From positions 1,116,001-1,180,000 of the forward strand of contig JAHYIO010000006.1 of the NCBI GenBank assembly GCA_020543525.1: a stretch of DNA of 64,000 nucleotides, read 5' to 3'. Origin of the DNA: Coriolopsis trogii. Taxonomy: Eukaryota > Basidiomycota > Agaricomycetes > Polyporales > Polyporaceae. The position numbers and the translations under genes were made by a program. The notes beneath the pieces were generated by a model. That model did not search any database and was not told the origin of the DNA. It saw only the letters and a program-made list of their open reading frames with translations. Positions 11,359 through 23,904 of this stretch are shown piece after piece (within the stretch, counting starts at the first letter, position 1; each line of letters opens with the position of its first letter).

Positions 11359-12573
11359 TCACACCACCAACGCCTTCGAAAGGAAGTAACTGATGTGCTC
11401 TACCACCTTCCCCGGCTGCTCTTGTTGGACCCAGTGCCCTGCGCCCTCTACGAACACAACATCTTCCTCGGCCATGCGCGCGCATGCCTCCTTTCTCATC
11501 TTCTCTAACGCTCCCGGATACTGGTACGCTCCCCAGTCCTTCCTCCCCGTCATGTACATCGCTCGTACCTCAATCTTCTTGCCTGAGAAAACGCGCAGCT
11601 CCTCAGCCGTATCCTGCGAAATCTGGCCCCGGTACTTGTTCAACCCGCCCTGGAAGCCGGTCCGGCCGTACTCGCCAACATACACCGCGAGCACCTCGTC
11701 AGGCAGCCATCGGCTCGACGTATTCTCCACCTCCTCCGTGGTGGGTGCATTCTCGCGCGCAATGTCGGCCATTGTTGCCTCGCGCGGCATCACGTAGTAG
11801 TGCGGGACAGGCGCGAGGCTCTCCGCGCTCAGCGGCAGGGCAAGCGGGTGCGGGTCGTTCCCAGCCCAGTCCGCGCTCTTCATGTGGAAGTATCCGCGAA
11901 GGAACGCGTGCAGACCCTGTGGGGCACCCATGATGTCCGCGTTCGCTGTCGGGCCGGCGAAGTAGTGCGTGTAGTGTTTGCGCGGCGGGTCGAGCTGCGC
12001 GAGCGCCGCGTCAGTGTATTCGTCGAGCACCCACGGCGGGATGGGCCTCGCCTCAGGGGAGTCGGGAGAGACGTCGGTCCCGAAGGGAAGAGCGGGGACG
12101 CCTGTGAACGGCGAGCTCATCATCACGAGGGAGCGGAAGACGTCAGGGCGCACGACGGCGCAGTGTCCTGCGAGGTTGGACCCGAAGTCGTGTCCGATGA
12201 GAGAGGCGACGGACTTGTAACCCAGCGCGAAGACGAGCGCAACGATGTCGTGAACGAGGTTAAGCATCCGGTGCGGGCTGAGGTCATCCTCGAACGTGAG
12301 AGGACGGGCGGCGCCTGGGCTGGTTGGGTCAGAGGGTTTGGTCCGTCCATATCCTCGCAGATCAGGGGCTACGACGCGGTATCCAAGCTTTGCCAGGGGC
12401 AGTATCGTATCGCGCCATGAGTACGACAGCTCTGGAAATCCATGGAGGAGGAGAAGGAGGGGTGCGGTTTGTTCTCCGGTCTCGAGGATGTGCATGTCGA
12501 GATCGCGGACGGGGAGGATACGCGACCAGATGCCGTCTGGCAGTGCGTGCCACCGGGTCTGTGAACTACTCAT
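11359..12573 (-). CDS. Epoxide hydrolase (alpha/beta hydrolase fold)
   Basis: Intronless 404-aa soluble epoxide hydrolase that would open epoxides to diols. It has HGFPE at residues 44-48 (oxyanion-hole loop), a PDLRGYGRT loop and the nucleophile elbow GHDFG with Asp129. The family usually has GHDWG/GHDFG, and Asp rather than Ser separates epoxide hydrolases from esterases. The C-terminal GAGHWVQQEQP supplies the catalytic His. Lid-region tyrosines are present, though I cannot fix which two are catalytic. ATG at 12573 fits the family's N-terminal length. There is no signal peptide. Such enzymes in wood-decay fungi are linked to xenobiotic or epoxide clearance, often after P450 action; that link here is inference. 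A single-exon gene stands out against its intron-rich neighbours. Confidence 0.93.
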   Translation of the reverse strand: MSSSQTRWHALPDGIWSRILPVRDLDMHILETGEQTAPLLLLLHGFPELSYSWRDTILPLAKLGYRVVAPDLRGYGRTKPSDPTSPGAARPLTFEDDLSPHRMLNLVHDIVALVFALGYKSVASLIGHDFGSNLAGHCAVVRPDVFRSLVMMSSPFTGVPALPFGTDVSPDSPEARPIPPWVLDEYTDAALAQLDPPRKHYTHYFAGPTANADIMGAPQGLHAFLRGYFHMKSADWAGNDPHPLALPLSAESLAPVPHYYVMPREATMADIARENAPTTEEVENTSSRWLPDEVLAVYVGEYGRTGFQGGLNKYRGQISQDTAEELRVFSGKKIEVRAMYMTGRKDWGAYQYPGALEKMRKEACARMAEEDVVFVEGAGHWVQQEQPGKVVEHISYFLSKALVV

Positions 12574-12959
12574 GGTGGTGGTCTTATGAATGGAGGTGCT
12601 GTGGGTGGGGCAGTGTGATCGTAGGTGACTAGTACTATTTATCTATAGCTCTTTCCCAGGCTTCGCCCATGGTAGGAGGGACTATGTTTGACTGCCTGCT
12701 TAATACCCCGGGGGGAGGCATAGCTGTCTCTGGGATAGAGTAGAGTAATGATGCCCGGATAACTAGCTGCAATGTGATTCACCTGAGCAACACGCTGCAA
12801 GTGGATCTCCAGCCCCGATGCATGTAGTACGTATGTGATTAATGACATCATGCCAGTCAGTTGATCATGCACCGCCGAAAGAGTGTCCTATGGTAAGAAT
12901 TAAGATGCGTGATGCGCAATTGTCCATATTCGAATCCGATCCCACATATGTCCGTGACC
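12574..12959. other. Intergenic upstream of the epoxide hydrolase
   Basis: About 390 bases. A tatttatctata stretch at about 12636-12647 sits some 65 bases before the hydrolase start and is a plausible core promoter. Nothing else seen. Confidence 0.4.
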
Positions 12960-14498
12960 TCAAAGCTCGGGCCGTCTACGAAACGCTGCGTTGTTTCCCG
13001 CGTACCCAGATGAATTCTGAGATACGCCGTGACTGTACATCGACCCGCCCATGTTGCTCGATGTAGGGAACGTCCGAGGGTCATCTGGATCCTACAGAAA
13101 GAGGTGAAAGCAAGGTGAGCTGCGTGCGGAGGAAGGGTACAGCCGAGCAGAGTGAACGCTAACGTACATATACCGGCAAAGGCGCGAACTCCCCAGTCGT
13201 GACCGGCGCCTTCCTGAAGAATGCGGGCTCGAAGTCGTCATGCGCAGACGGCCCATACGCAGCAACGGGGCTGGACGGCGGCGACTTGTCCCGCGTGCGG
13301 AGGCAGAAAAGCCGGAGGAGCGAGATCGCGACGATGAGGACTACCGCCCCGCCGATGAGTCCACCAATGAGCGGCACCTTGTTCGAGCCCTTCGACGCTG
13401 AGGACGTGTTCCCCGAGTTCTTCGAATTGTCCTTGTCCCCGTTGTTCTGGTCGAACGTCTGCGAGGGACTCTCGGCTGTGAACGTCACAGTCTCTGTGTG
13501 GGTCGGGTTCGGAGGAGGGGCGCTGGCCTTCATCCCCTCATCGGTGGGATCGGCCTTGTCTGTCGTTCCGGATACCGTTGGGCCGCCATCCGTCGTTCCG
13601 CTATGGGCGGTCCCGCTGCCAGTGGGTCCCGTATCTTTCGGGAGCGCCGTGCTTTCGGGAGGGTCTGGATAAATGGACAGGATGAGCCCGCCGTGATGAT
13701 GGTGGGCGGAGAAGTGGACGGGACTCACTTGTGGCCGCAAATGTCTTGGCTGCATCAAGATTGAAAGTACCGTTTGCCTATGATACCATTAGGATCAGCC
13801 TACGTACGGTGGTCGTAGTGTTGCATGCTCACAAGCAGGTCCTGGTATGCCCACGCAGGCACGGCGGTCCCTCCAGGGATAGGGTTGGGATAGCTAAACC
13901 AGAGAGTGAGCTACAACCATGCAGTTGCACAGCTAATAAAGAGCATACCCTCCCACGTCAGGGCCAGTGCAGAAGGCCGCGTGCGTTGGCCAGCTGGTGA
14001 AGGAATGAGTGCGTGTGAGATCGAAGAGGGTGTATTGAAGGATGCTCCAACGTACTCGCGGATCGCCAGCCCGTGTCCTTGACAAGCCGCACACGCCGCC
14101 AAAAGCGAGTACACCACAGTGTTGCAGAGACAAGATGTTGCGGCGGTGCTGGTGTGCGGCGATCCGTATATCGTTCCGTTCGTGAGGGGGGAAACCTGCG
14201 AATCTTGACATACTCCGTCGATACATACGTCATCTCGGTGGCTGAGGGAGCCAAGGACAGACCTTTGAGTAAATAGCAGGGAGTGTAGAGCCATGCTGCT
14301 ACAAGACATGGGTTCTGGCCCTTCGAGTTGTCCATCTAATGCACAAAGACTGGAATCAGCAGGTGCCCGGTACCGTACGTGAAACATTGAACGTACCCAG
14401 CTATAGTCCGAAAGACACACCACCTCCGTGGTCTGGGAGAGCGCAAGAGGGGCCTGCAGAAACACGCCTGCTAGCAGGACCCCTAAACGCAAAAACAT
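12960..14498 (-). CDS. Cys-rich single-pass membrane protein, paralogue 1
   Basis: First of four related genes. The ATG is at 14498 and at least eight exons join in phase. A signal peptide (about residues 1-21) is followed by a Cys-rich ectodomain: C..DYSW, intron, NSKGQNPCLVAAWL..PC, SCLCNTVVYSLLAACAACQ, a DWPTHAAFC segment, YPNPIPGGTAVPAWAY, and NGTFNLDAA. A Ser/Thr/Pro/Gly-rich stalk leads to one helix (VPLIGGLIGGAVVLIVAI) and a basic stop (RLFCLRTRDK). The penultimate exon ends PLPVY and the last exon (13091-12960) starts DPDDPRTFP and ends FRRRPEL then TGA. Cell-surface location follows from signal peptide plus one helix; function is unknown. The layout recalls WSC-type wall sensors, but the Cys pattern is different. 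Confidence 0.8.
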
Positions 14499-15930
14499 TA
14501 TAATGGATGAATGCTTCGCACGGGCGGCAGCTTGTAGTAGCTAGAGAAATGAAGTAAGGACGGCACGACAGAGACTAGTGACAAGAGAGAAAAGGGAATG
14601 TTCGCGACTCCTACCTCCTCAGTGTAGTATATGAGACGCAGGCCATGGAAGACCGTCTCTTGCTGCGCCACGACAGTCCACGCGAGACAATGCTTGACAG
14701 GAACCGCCGGCGCCCAGGGGGGCGCTGTTGATGGAAGCACTGGCGATCATAGAATTTGGCACGATCTGCAGACCGTCTTGCCCGGACGTGCTAGTCGGCG
14801 CAGAGCGCTATCGGCCTTTGCATTTAAATGGCGTTTGGGATGTTCCCAGACTCCACCCACGCTGGTCCGAGAGATACACGAAGGAGCGCAGCGTTGCATA
14901 ACGGAGATCAAGGCCGTGACCATGCTACAGTCCGTAGCTGATTCGGTCGGTAATCTAGAGGAGATATAGTCAACGCAGTGTTCATGGCGGACAAATGGAC
15001 AGAACGGACATTGAGCATTTCGGAGGCGTCAAATATTGAATGACCTGAATTGGGCTCGAGGGGACGTGTAGATCATTCGGAAGACTAATATTCAGCATGC
15101 TGTCTCTTACCGCGACTCCCGGGATCCTGCAATATTCGGTGTCATCAGAGCTGAAGCATATTGATTTTGTCTGATGGTAGAAGGATGGGAGCCGAGTCAG
15201 CCAGGGCGAAGAGATCAGAATATTGCTGGAAAGGGTCAGCATGTACCATGTAACTGTGCGACCGATACTGGACGTACGTGTACTGGGTATGTAGGTCGAT
15301 GGCAAACTTGACTTGTGCCTCGATATGAGCTGAAGGCATCGTGCAGCGCAGATTATACTCCATGAAATGGAGCACCATACAAGACAAGGACCATATGACA
15401 TTGTGATGAGTGGTGGGACTGCTTCCTCCATACGAGGCTCTGCGCGAGTACCTATGATTGACATGATGAAGGAGTGGCCTCCAATATCACCCTTATCACA
15501 TTATGGTGCCCACTGCTTGTGGTACTTGCACGACGCAGCTGTTAGAGACAAGCAGGAAACACGGCTCCAAGTCAGAACGCAATGGTCGATCCGTCACTGC
15601 GTCACGACGACCACGTGGCGTTGTTTGGTAATATTAGAATCCAAAGCTGTTGCCAAACACGACCACACTCAGTAGACACCAGCCACAGACGCGGGCTCGT
15701 ATAATTCAAGAGTCGCCCACCTTGACAGGCAGGCTTATCACTCAACGCACCCGTGGAAGAGAGAACGACGTCAAGCCTATGCATTAGACGAGACATCGTG
15801 ACAACGTACGTACTCAAACACATCATAGTAGTCTCGTGGCAGGCAGACACAGTCCGCTCCAAGTGAAAAAAGGGGGAATATTCTCTCGAGTGCACTCTCC
15901 ACGTCAAATCAACCCGTCGAAGTTGCTCGT
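14499..15930. other. Intergenic, no gene recognised
   Basis: About 1.4 kb between two minus-strand genes, holding the upstream region of membrane-protein paralogue 1. Minus-strand open frames at 14982-15464 show no domain and no convincing splice pattern. Confidence 0.4.
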
Positions 15931-16848
15931 TCACCGGCGCATCGCAAAGCTTGGCTCGCGCGAGCGACGAACGTTGCGTGCAGCGGGAGTTTCCTGTAAC
16001 AATGAAACAACCCACCAGTCAGTTCCGAGCCTCGAGCGAACTGTCGACATGTTCAGTGTACGCACCGCGGGAGCAGCAGCAACCTCGAACGCGTTGCCAC
16101 CCACGATGGCGTTGTTTACCGCAGCGTTGTCCTCAGCGACGAGCTCGGGTGCCGTTGGCTTGTTGACCTTGACGAAAGTCTTGGCTTTGGGCTTCGCAAC
16201 AGCAGCATTTGCCGCCTTCTTTTGCACGACGACGCAGTTGCCGAAGCCAGCGGTGGTCGTGAGCGAGACGACACACTTGTCCTTCGTCTTGCCGCCCGTG
16301 CACGTCGCGCCCGCGGGGAGCTTCAGGGTGAGCGGCACGGACTTCACCTGCCTCGGAGCCTGTCATGCGCACGCGATTCCGCACAATCAGCGACGCCATT
16401 CACCAAAGAGTCGCGCGCGCGTAACTGCTCACCTTCTCGCCGTTCTTGACCACCTGCGCGGTAGACGTGAACTTCCCCGTCCCGGTCGTATCCACCTTGG
16501 CAGACGCGATCGCGAGGGACCCATCCGCGCCGCTGTCATGCCATAGCAATAGCATCTGTCAACCGGGTGATGAACACGAGATGAAAAGGTGAACACGCAC
16601 GCGTTGAAGTTTTTGATCGTAGCAGTGAAGGTGCCGTCTGCGGCCGCGATGATGGCGTTGGACGCGTCGATGGCACCTGCTTCGGCGATATTACCGCACG
16701 GCTTGGCCGCCGACGGGCGTTGAACGTTGCCGCGCGCGGGCGTGCCCTTGAGACCGAGCATGGGCGAGATGGCGGCGTGCGCGTGTGCCTGAAGAGACAC
16801 GCTGAAGAGTAGCGCGACGGCAGCGAGGACGTTCGTGGAGAAAAGCAT
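15931..16848 (-). CDS. Secreted protein with mature N-terminal His (Egh16/LPMO-like?)
   Basis: Four exons. A signal peptide of about 23 residues ends ...LQAHA, and the next residue is His (HAAISPMLGLKGTP). A secreted domain of about 150 residues follows, with KPCGNI, ADGTFTATI, VPLTLKLPAGATCTGG and TTTAGFGNCVVVQ. It is followed by an Ala/Lys/Val-rich tail and a basic C-terminus (RRSREPSFAMRR). An N-terminal His right after the cleavage site is the copper-ligand arrangement of lytic polysaccharide monooxygenases and is also seen in Egh16/Gas1-like secreted proteins. I recall similar Agaricomycete proteins without an assigned activity, so the family name is tentative. A second copper His is not obvious in the core. 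Introns are GT-AG; the last intron is inferred from a gtgcgt donor and an acag acceptor that keep the frame. Confidence 0.6.
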
Positions 16849-19800
16849 GACGAAATACGAGAGATTAGGTGAAAGAGAGAAGTGCGAGAGAAGTGAGAGG
16901 ATAGCAAGGACGCCGACACAGGACTACTAGGAAGTGAAGAGGATCCGGCCTCAGTACGTTGGGAGAAAGGGGAAGAAGGAGGGACGGGGAGCGGAAGAGA
17001 GCATGACCTGCTTATGAGCACTTTGGTCAACGGCGGCCATCAAGCAATATTGCCGCGTTGCGCTTGTTGCCAGTTGCAAGCATCGCCGCCCCATCGACGA
17101 CCGTTCCGGCGGCAAAAGGGATTTAACGTTGAAACTGATGAGGAAGTCGTGGATGCGATCGAGTAAAGGCACAGTGATCAGTCAGCACTGCAGCAATGCG
17201 GGAGGTAACATCCGACATAGTATTAGCTCGCGGGAAGAGAGAAAGGGAGAGGCAACGGTGGTAGCCTCGCAGACGTGTCATCCCGCTTGCCAGTAATTGA
17301 GACCTGCCAACGATTAGGATTGTAGCGCGAGTGCGTACTCATCACCATCAGGCAGGTACCCCACATAGAAGTTACCCCGTCGCCCCTGGACATACCAGTG
17401 CGTACTGCTATGAAATCTCATCAGCATACCGGTACCCACATGTCTTCGTACGAGCATCGAGCGATACTGACAGGAAGTAGAGCATACATCAATCTGCTGA
17501 GGTGGATCTATCGCCGTTGCGATGTTTGAAGGAGATGAAGGACCATTGTTATGCTATTATACTGGTAATATCTGGTAATACGGACAGGGCGCATCATGCT
17601 ATTTGGGCACGAGGACGACGCGGTGAAGGTTGAGGACAGAAACGTACCGGTGACAGTACCAGCCTCTCTTCATACTCCCAGACGTTCCTGCCGCTGTTTC
17701 ATCCTATGCTCGACTGCAGCCGTACCATCGACCATCATCAATACCAAGGGGTGCACTATGTGCCCAGTCTCGGGGGAGGCGAAGTAGGATGAGGCAACGA
17801 TGGTGGAGGTTTCAGACAAGTCCGGGCGGCGCCCCCGCTCAAGCGCTCAAAGTCAAGTGGTCGTCCACGTGATGGCCGGTGCCTAGAGTTGCTCTTTCCA
17901 GACGTCCTCCCGCAGACTCCCTTTGCAAACCGACCCAGTCCTTGCGTTCGTCCTCTTCTGCTTCCTTACTCCGACGCGCCAGGACCACTTCTACGGGGAT
18001 CCGCATCATACGCCCCGGATTTCCAGTAATGATGGGAAATCACCGGGTTTGTATGTACTGGTATCGCACGGCTCTCCACTAGTCATGAACATACAATATA
18101 CTTACACTTGCACTGACGTCGACATCGACATCGTTTGTTTGGGTCAGGGAACGTGCACATGCCTCATACAATTGGGATTGAAACGCAGCAACTCCGATTC
18201 CGGGATTTGGGTCGACCCATCCTGCCGGGCCGCAGTGTGCAACCTCAAGTTACCCATGTCATGGAAAGCGGCTTGGCCGTTACAAACATACGTAGCAAGG
18301 GTACGTGCGTAGTATACATACACTGTCTACTGATAGTCATCGCAGCAGTTCTGCAGGTGCATCATCTCGGAGCATCTCGGTCGATGCTATGCTTGTCCTG
18401 TGCGGGCGCAATCTCTATCAAGAGCTCAGAAAAACACCATCATGCCAAAATTGCTTCATTCGGCGAAGCTCTCATGCATGGCGAACTGTTAAGAACCAAA
18501 ACGGTGCGTGGTTTGCGACTTCAGTGAACGATCTAAGTCCTGGCATTTCGTGGCCATGGAGTCCTTGCCCAGTATTATGCATTGTATGCCTCTGCGAAGA
18601 GCATTCAGCATCCTGGATGGAGTTTGCGCCCGGAGAAACATGTGCACGAGGTCAACACCTTGTCCGTTCTACAGCCAGGCAACTCTCGCGCTTTCGGGTC
18701 CGCGGTTGGACGGGCAACTGGCAGCATGTTCAACACTCCCGCTGTCAGAATGGGGGGATGCGACATCTCGAACTCGCTTGTCTCTTCGTCGCCTTCGTTC
18801 AGTATTGCTGCAAATGTCAACATGGGCTATCTTATAGCGCCCTCAACTGTGTGTTGCCCGACGTCTTCTCGATACGACGTACAGTCCATGCTCGGCGCGG
18901 TACTATGTGTCGGGAGGGACGCTCGGTGGACTGAAAGAGGCCGTCGTCTCAGGTGAGCCCTTACGCCCGAACGTGAGCTGTCAGCTCTACAATTTTACAG
19001 GTTTGAATGTGTAGGGGCGAGGATAATGGCCTCCGCCACCGTCGGCTCCAGGCTCGCACACGTTCGCCTCCGGTCATGTCTTGACATTTGGCCTTAGAGC
19101 GGGGCGCGCGAGGCACCTGGACTTCTGTGCCAATGTGTAGTGCACGAGGACTTGTAGTTCTGACGTCGCGTAGTAGACGTGTACGTATTCCAAACCGAAG
19201 ACCAGAGTGAATCACCTACCACTCAGGCTGTCGACCGTGACCGCAGAGGGAGTGATATCTCGGGGAATGTAGTCCAGAAAGTAAATATGAGAACATGGTC
19301 CAACTGAGAGAGACTCGGCGAACGGAGTGTCCAGAATTCCTTATGAACCCTCGGTGCGGGCACAGCCTACCTGTAGTGCCGCTCCGAAGTGCCCTGATGC
19401 GCCTGTTTCAACAGAAGCGCTCAAGGGCGCCCTGAACACAGCAATTCCAAATCGTGGGTAAAGCAGCTCGTGCAATGCAAATTGGTATAATATTCCGTCA
19501 CTGATGCACCGGTTCGTATCTTGTGCTGCGTGCTTCTGTTCTGGTCTCGCAGTCTCGCTCCTTGACTCGATCTGTCTGCGACATCGACATTGGCGACACA
19601 AGTACGAGAGCATGTTGAAACATCTCAACAATGAGTAACAGCTGACGGGAAGATCGTCTGGAGCATCAACAGCCGATCAAACCACACGCATCATTGTGGT
19701 AAGTATTCGATGCCACTAGCACGTACGAAGGATCTCCGATAGCATCGATATTTTCTCTTACCGACCGATTACGCGACTCACAGACGCCACGCGTCCAGCC

Positions 19801-19906
19801 TCCGTATAGACATAAGGACAAATGCTTCCTGGACGTCGTCCCTCTTGGACGCGCGCAGTCCCTCTCTTATTCCCCCATCGGTTCGGGTTGTCACCCCCCC
19901 ACCACC
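16849..19906. other. Three-kilobase gap without a recognisable gene
   Basis: Open frames up to about 210 codons (for example 18305-18934 plus) lack known motifs, and several overlap in different frames, as expected by chance. No inverted or tandem repeat stood out. The right end should hold the promoter of paralogue 2. Confidence 0.4.
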
Positions 19907-21455
19907 ATGGCCTCCAGATTCTCCCTCCTCGTCGCCCTCGCCCCCGTCCTCCTGCACTCGGTCTACGGACAGACGACCGACGCGAACTGCACGGAGACCT
20001 ATGATTGGGTGAGTACTACCGCTTCCATACGCGGCTCATCCGGACGGTGTTGATCAGAATGCGGCATCGAACAGATGAGAAACACCATCGGCCAGAGTCC
20101 GTGCCTTATGACGGCCTGGCTGAACATCCCCTGCAGTCCAGGAGGTGAGCGCATAGCAAAGCACCTTCTCTTTTCCTCTGCCAATCGCGTCCGCCGTTCT
20201 CACTCCATTCCGTCGCGTGTAGGATGGTCTGTGGGCGCGCTCCCGCAGGGCCAGCTCTACCCGGCGCCTTCGAACACGACCACCTCGCCCTGCAGATGTA
20301 GCTCGGTCACGTACTCGATGTTGGCGGCCTGCGCGATCTGTCAGAACCATCCGGATGGGAACGGGATCGTCGAGTGAGTGACATCATGCCCCATTACATG
20401 TACACTGGACCGAACGTCCCTGCCAGCTGGCCAAGCTGGATCGCGAACTGCCCGGCGGACCAAATCAGTGTCGACAAGTGCGTGCGCTCCTCTATGGAGC
20501 CGTTCGAGCATCACTGACTGTCTGATAGGTATCCGGAGGAGATCCCCAAAGAGACGAGGATACCGGCCTGGGCGTACCTTGACTTGCAGGTGCGTACCTC
20601 ATCATTCACGAAAGATACAGAGTGGCTGAACGCGAGCTCAGTCGAACGGGAAGTTCGACGTGGACGCGGCACTCGCGGTAGCCCAGCAACGTAAGTCCTG
20701 AGCAGAACGTACAATGCACGGCGCGCAGCGCTCACTCTCCGCCGCCCACCCAGGTGTCCCAGAAAGCACCGCCCCAGGATCGACGACACTTCCGGGATCC
20801 GCGACAGCATCCGTTACCTCCCATTCCTCGACGACGTCCCCCTCGGGTGGGTCATTCACGTTTGGGTCAGAGACGTCCGATCCTGCATCGTCCGAGACAT
20901 CGAAAGGCGCGCCCCCCACGCAAGGCGCCGACGCCAGCCAGTCATCAAAGCACAGTAACGTGGGCCCCATCGTCGGCGGGGTCGTCGGCGGGATCCTGGG
21001 CCTGCTCGCGCTCGGGGGTCTCGCGTTCTTCCTGATCCGCCGTAGCCGCGCGCGCGGGGCGGCAGCCACCACCGCGTACACGCCTGCGATGGCGGACGTG
21101 CAGTACGCGAACGCGGGCGGGTACGGAGGGGGAGGGGCGATGTACAGCCCTGGTTTGGAGGCGGAGAAGGCTGGCAGTGTGCCGTTGCTCTACGTGCGTG
21201 CATAGTCCTTTCGTCTGTGGGTACTACATACTGACGCTCGCCGGATTACAGAACCCGAATGACCCGCGCACGTTCCCGACGAACTACGCGAGCGAGCCCT
21301 CGTACGAGGGCCCACAGTCGTTGCACACCGGTTCTGTGACGATGCAGTCCTCTGGGGACGCTGGCCACGCGTCGTTTTACCCTAGTGCTCCGGCTCCTCC
21401 CAGTGCGGCTACTGGAGGCAACGGATTCATTGGCAGGCCCGAGATTAGTGGATGA
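19907..21455 (+). CDS. Cys-rich single-pass membrane protein, paralogue 2
   Basis: Best-preserved member of the family. ATG at 19907; exon 1 ends ETYDW at 20008; later exons start at 20075 and 20223 and continue in phase. The signal peptide ends in VYG. The ectodomain has DANCTETYDW, RNTIGQSPCLMTAWL..PC, SPCRCSSVTYSMLAACAICQ, DWPSWIANC, YPEEIPKETRIPAWAYLDL and NGKFDVDAA, with intron positions matching paralogue 1. A Ser/Thr stalk leads to the helix VGPIVGGVVGGILGLLALGG...FFLIRRSRAR, which carries GxxxG-type packing motifs. The cytosolic tail has a Gly/Tyr-rich patch, then SVPLLY; the last exon starts NPNDPRTFP and ends RPEISG. Role unknown; it would sit in the plasma membrane with the Cys domain outside. 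Confidence 0.85.
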
Positions 21456-21974
21456 GTTCGCTCATACGTTCTCGTACCCAGCATGGCTCTACGTTATCTG
21501 ACTCGTCTGGCTCAAAGGCTTTGGCGTCTTGCACACTCGGAACTCACTCTCTATCGCATGCAAACCGTTACGAATCTACTGATGTATATCTATTCAATGT
21601 CTGTCTATCTCCTGTGTCCACGTCACTGGCAGCGCTGTAGTGAAGACGAGGATGACAATGACTCGGTACGACAAATGGCTATGACTGTCTTGCCTCTGCT
21701 GGTCCAACGGTCGAAGGGCGTGCATGCTGTTATGCGCTTCATTAGGGAGACATAACAGGAAGTCAGGAAGGCTTGAGCCGTACTCTACTTGGCGCGCGAG
21801 GGCGAGATTGAAGTACAGCGACAACGCATGCGAGCAAGCTCGTACGTCTATTGGCAGGGGCATGCTTTAGCGTCGTGCACGCCCGGGATCTTGACTCGCG
21901 CGGTATGACTCGGAGAAGGATGACTGGATGTGTAGCGCACGAATTCGGATCGAGGATCTAACGGGTACATGTTC
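21456..21974. other. Intergenic after paralogue 2
   Basis: About 520 bases up to the dispersed repeat copy A. No coding or RNA feature was recognised. Confidence 0.4.
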
Positions 21975-22750
21975 CTTGTGGATGATAGAAGGGGCAAGGA
22001 ACAGTCGAGCCCATGACATCGGCGTAGACACAACAAGCATACTTTCTCAAGCGTCAGCATACGAGGACTCCAAGACTTCTCGAGCCGCTCTCCTTCCGTC
22101 ATCCCGTCGTGGTCGTGCATTGCGGGTGGGGAGAATTATCTAGATGCGAGATGAGTATAGTGCAGCGGAGTGCCGAGTATAGAGCAACTGACGAGAGACG
22201 ATCCCTTCCATGGGTTGGCCAGCTCGGCTGGCGATGGTGAGGGAAGGGAGACGAGGAGCATTAGGTCGCTTCGTTGCGCACGAGGTATGTGTTGTGTCCA
22301 CGGATGCTGGGCATGTTGCAGCCTAAGGGTCGGGAGGACGTGTAGGGTGCCGGAGCCACCACCCAATGGTACATCGAGTACCAGACAGGCAGATCACAGA
22401 CGATGGGAAGTGGACGAGGCGGAATGTTGAAAACGCGAGGACAATGCGCAAAGATGAGAAGTACGAGAGGGAGAGGAGTAGGCGGAGGATGGTGAGGATA
22501 AGGCAGAGTACGAACATGCTGGTCAATCTGATGGTTTCAATGAGGGAGTCCTCATCCTCGTCCTGGGGTTATATGCCCGCACCGAGTGGGCGGGCGATCC
22601 TGTTAGCCTCCGGACGGGCACTACTCGGGTCCCCTTCCGGATGGACCAGACCTCCGGTCCTTGCGGGCGAGCTCTTGTGCAGTTGCGCCAGCCTCTGGGT
22701 AGATGTCGTTGGCCCGAGCCTCCAGAATCGAGGTGCGAGTAGATATGCGG
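21975..22750 (-). repeat. Dispersed repeat, copy A
   Basis: Minus-strand copy of an element seen five or six times in the window. Read on the minus strand it has a block with cccgagtagtgcccgt, a gcatataaccc TATA-like box, an ATG followed by a Leu/Ile-rich leader, a conserved body around acaacacatacctcgtgcgcaacgaagcgacc, and a 3' block containing gagccgctctcc and ggctcgactgttcc on its two strands. The frames are broken compared with other copies, so I do not call a protein. Confidence 0.7.
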
Positions 22751-23904
22751 TTCAAGTCATGACAACTTAAGAGTCTGCTCGAGAGCCTCCGAAGTGCGAG
22801 CGATCCCGTACGGCTCTATTGTCGCTACTTGATGCGACCTCGTAGTAAAAAGAGAGCCGAAAGGCAGCTCATCTAGTAGAGGGGGCACGACTAACCCATA
22901 CGGATGATAGTTCGTCATAAATGACGGACGGGAACAGGGACTTGCGCACCGTGACACAAGATCGAGCTGAATGCACGGCGGAGTCAGCAGGCGCTGAGAG
23001 ACGGCGCGTTCTTGATTCAGGAGGACACCTGTATGCATGCGCTAGTTGATCAGAAAGATGATTACATGCTAGTGTACGAGCTTGAGACCTTGAGGGCTTG
23101 TTGAAGTAGATATTCCAGTTCGACGACTCACTCAATCTGTGTGTGTCGGCATTTACCGAGACAGAAAGCGCCAACGCGCACGGACCCTCTCGTAGCCAGG
23201 GCCTGGGATTTCTTGCTCCGTACTGCAGTATCCTATGTTCTGTGTATGTATTTCGTGACTTCAAGAGCACTCTTCACTAATATTCTCACTGGCATACAAG
23301 GAACGTCTCTGTGCGCGTGAAATCGTCTTCAGCTCTTCTGCTAACTGTCGGAGGCAGAGGATGCGCGATCGAACAAGGAACAGTGTTTACGAGGGACCCG
23401 TGAGCCCAACTTCGATTCTTCTCTACGTCATATAATCAGCCTCAGGATGTTTCGAGCAGTGGAGGCTGAGCATGAATCACACAGAATTGGGCGGCCATGA
23501 GCCTATCTGACACCCCCTTGTGGTCTCCCATCTGCCATCGTCTGGCAATAACACTGACTGACATGGTGCATCTGATGCTCTGCTCATCATTGAGCATTCA
23601 CAACCCAGCTTTTCATTCCCTGCTTTCCGGGCGTATCTCTGTCCGTGATCGCAAGCTATCGTCGAAGTCTTCTGCGGCATTGCTCGAGCTCAAGTCGGCC
23701 ATGTTCCAACCGTCAACCAAAGTCATGGAACCGACTTCTATCAGTCACTCGTTCACGATGTGACACGGCGCATCTGATCTGTCCGGTAGAAGAATGATCA
23801 CGAATGTGCCCAGGAACCACTGTAGCTGAGGATCTCATAAGGTAGCTCGCCCAGGCAAACGCAAATCTCTATCTCTTGGCGAGCTCGAGCACTCCTTTGC
23901 GCAG
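22751..23904. other. Intergenic upstream of paralogue 3
   Basis: About 1.15 kb without a recognised gene; it should hold the paralogue 3 promoter. Confidence 0.4.

Noticed and set aside
11800..12420. 206-codon open frame antisense to the epoxide hydrolase
   Set aside because: Mirror of strong codon bias; the hydrolase carries all catalytic motifs on the other strand.
14982..15464. 160-codon minus-strand open frame
   Set aside because: No domain, no splice partners, amino-acid make-up unlike the confident genes around it.
20638..21203. Minus-strand frames opposite membrane-protein paralogue 2
   Set aside because: Shadows of the Ser/Thr stalk and membrane helix of a gene with clear family members.
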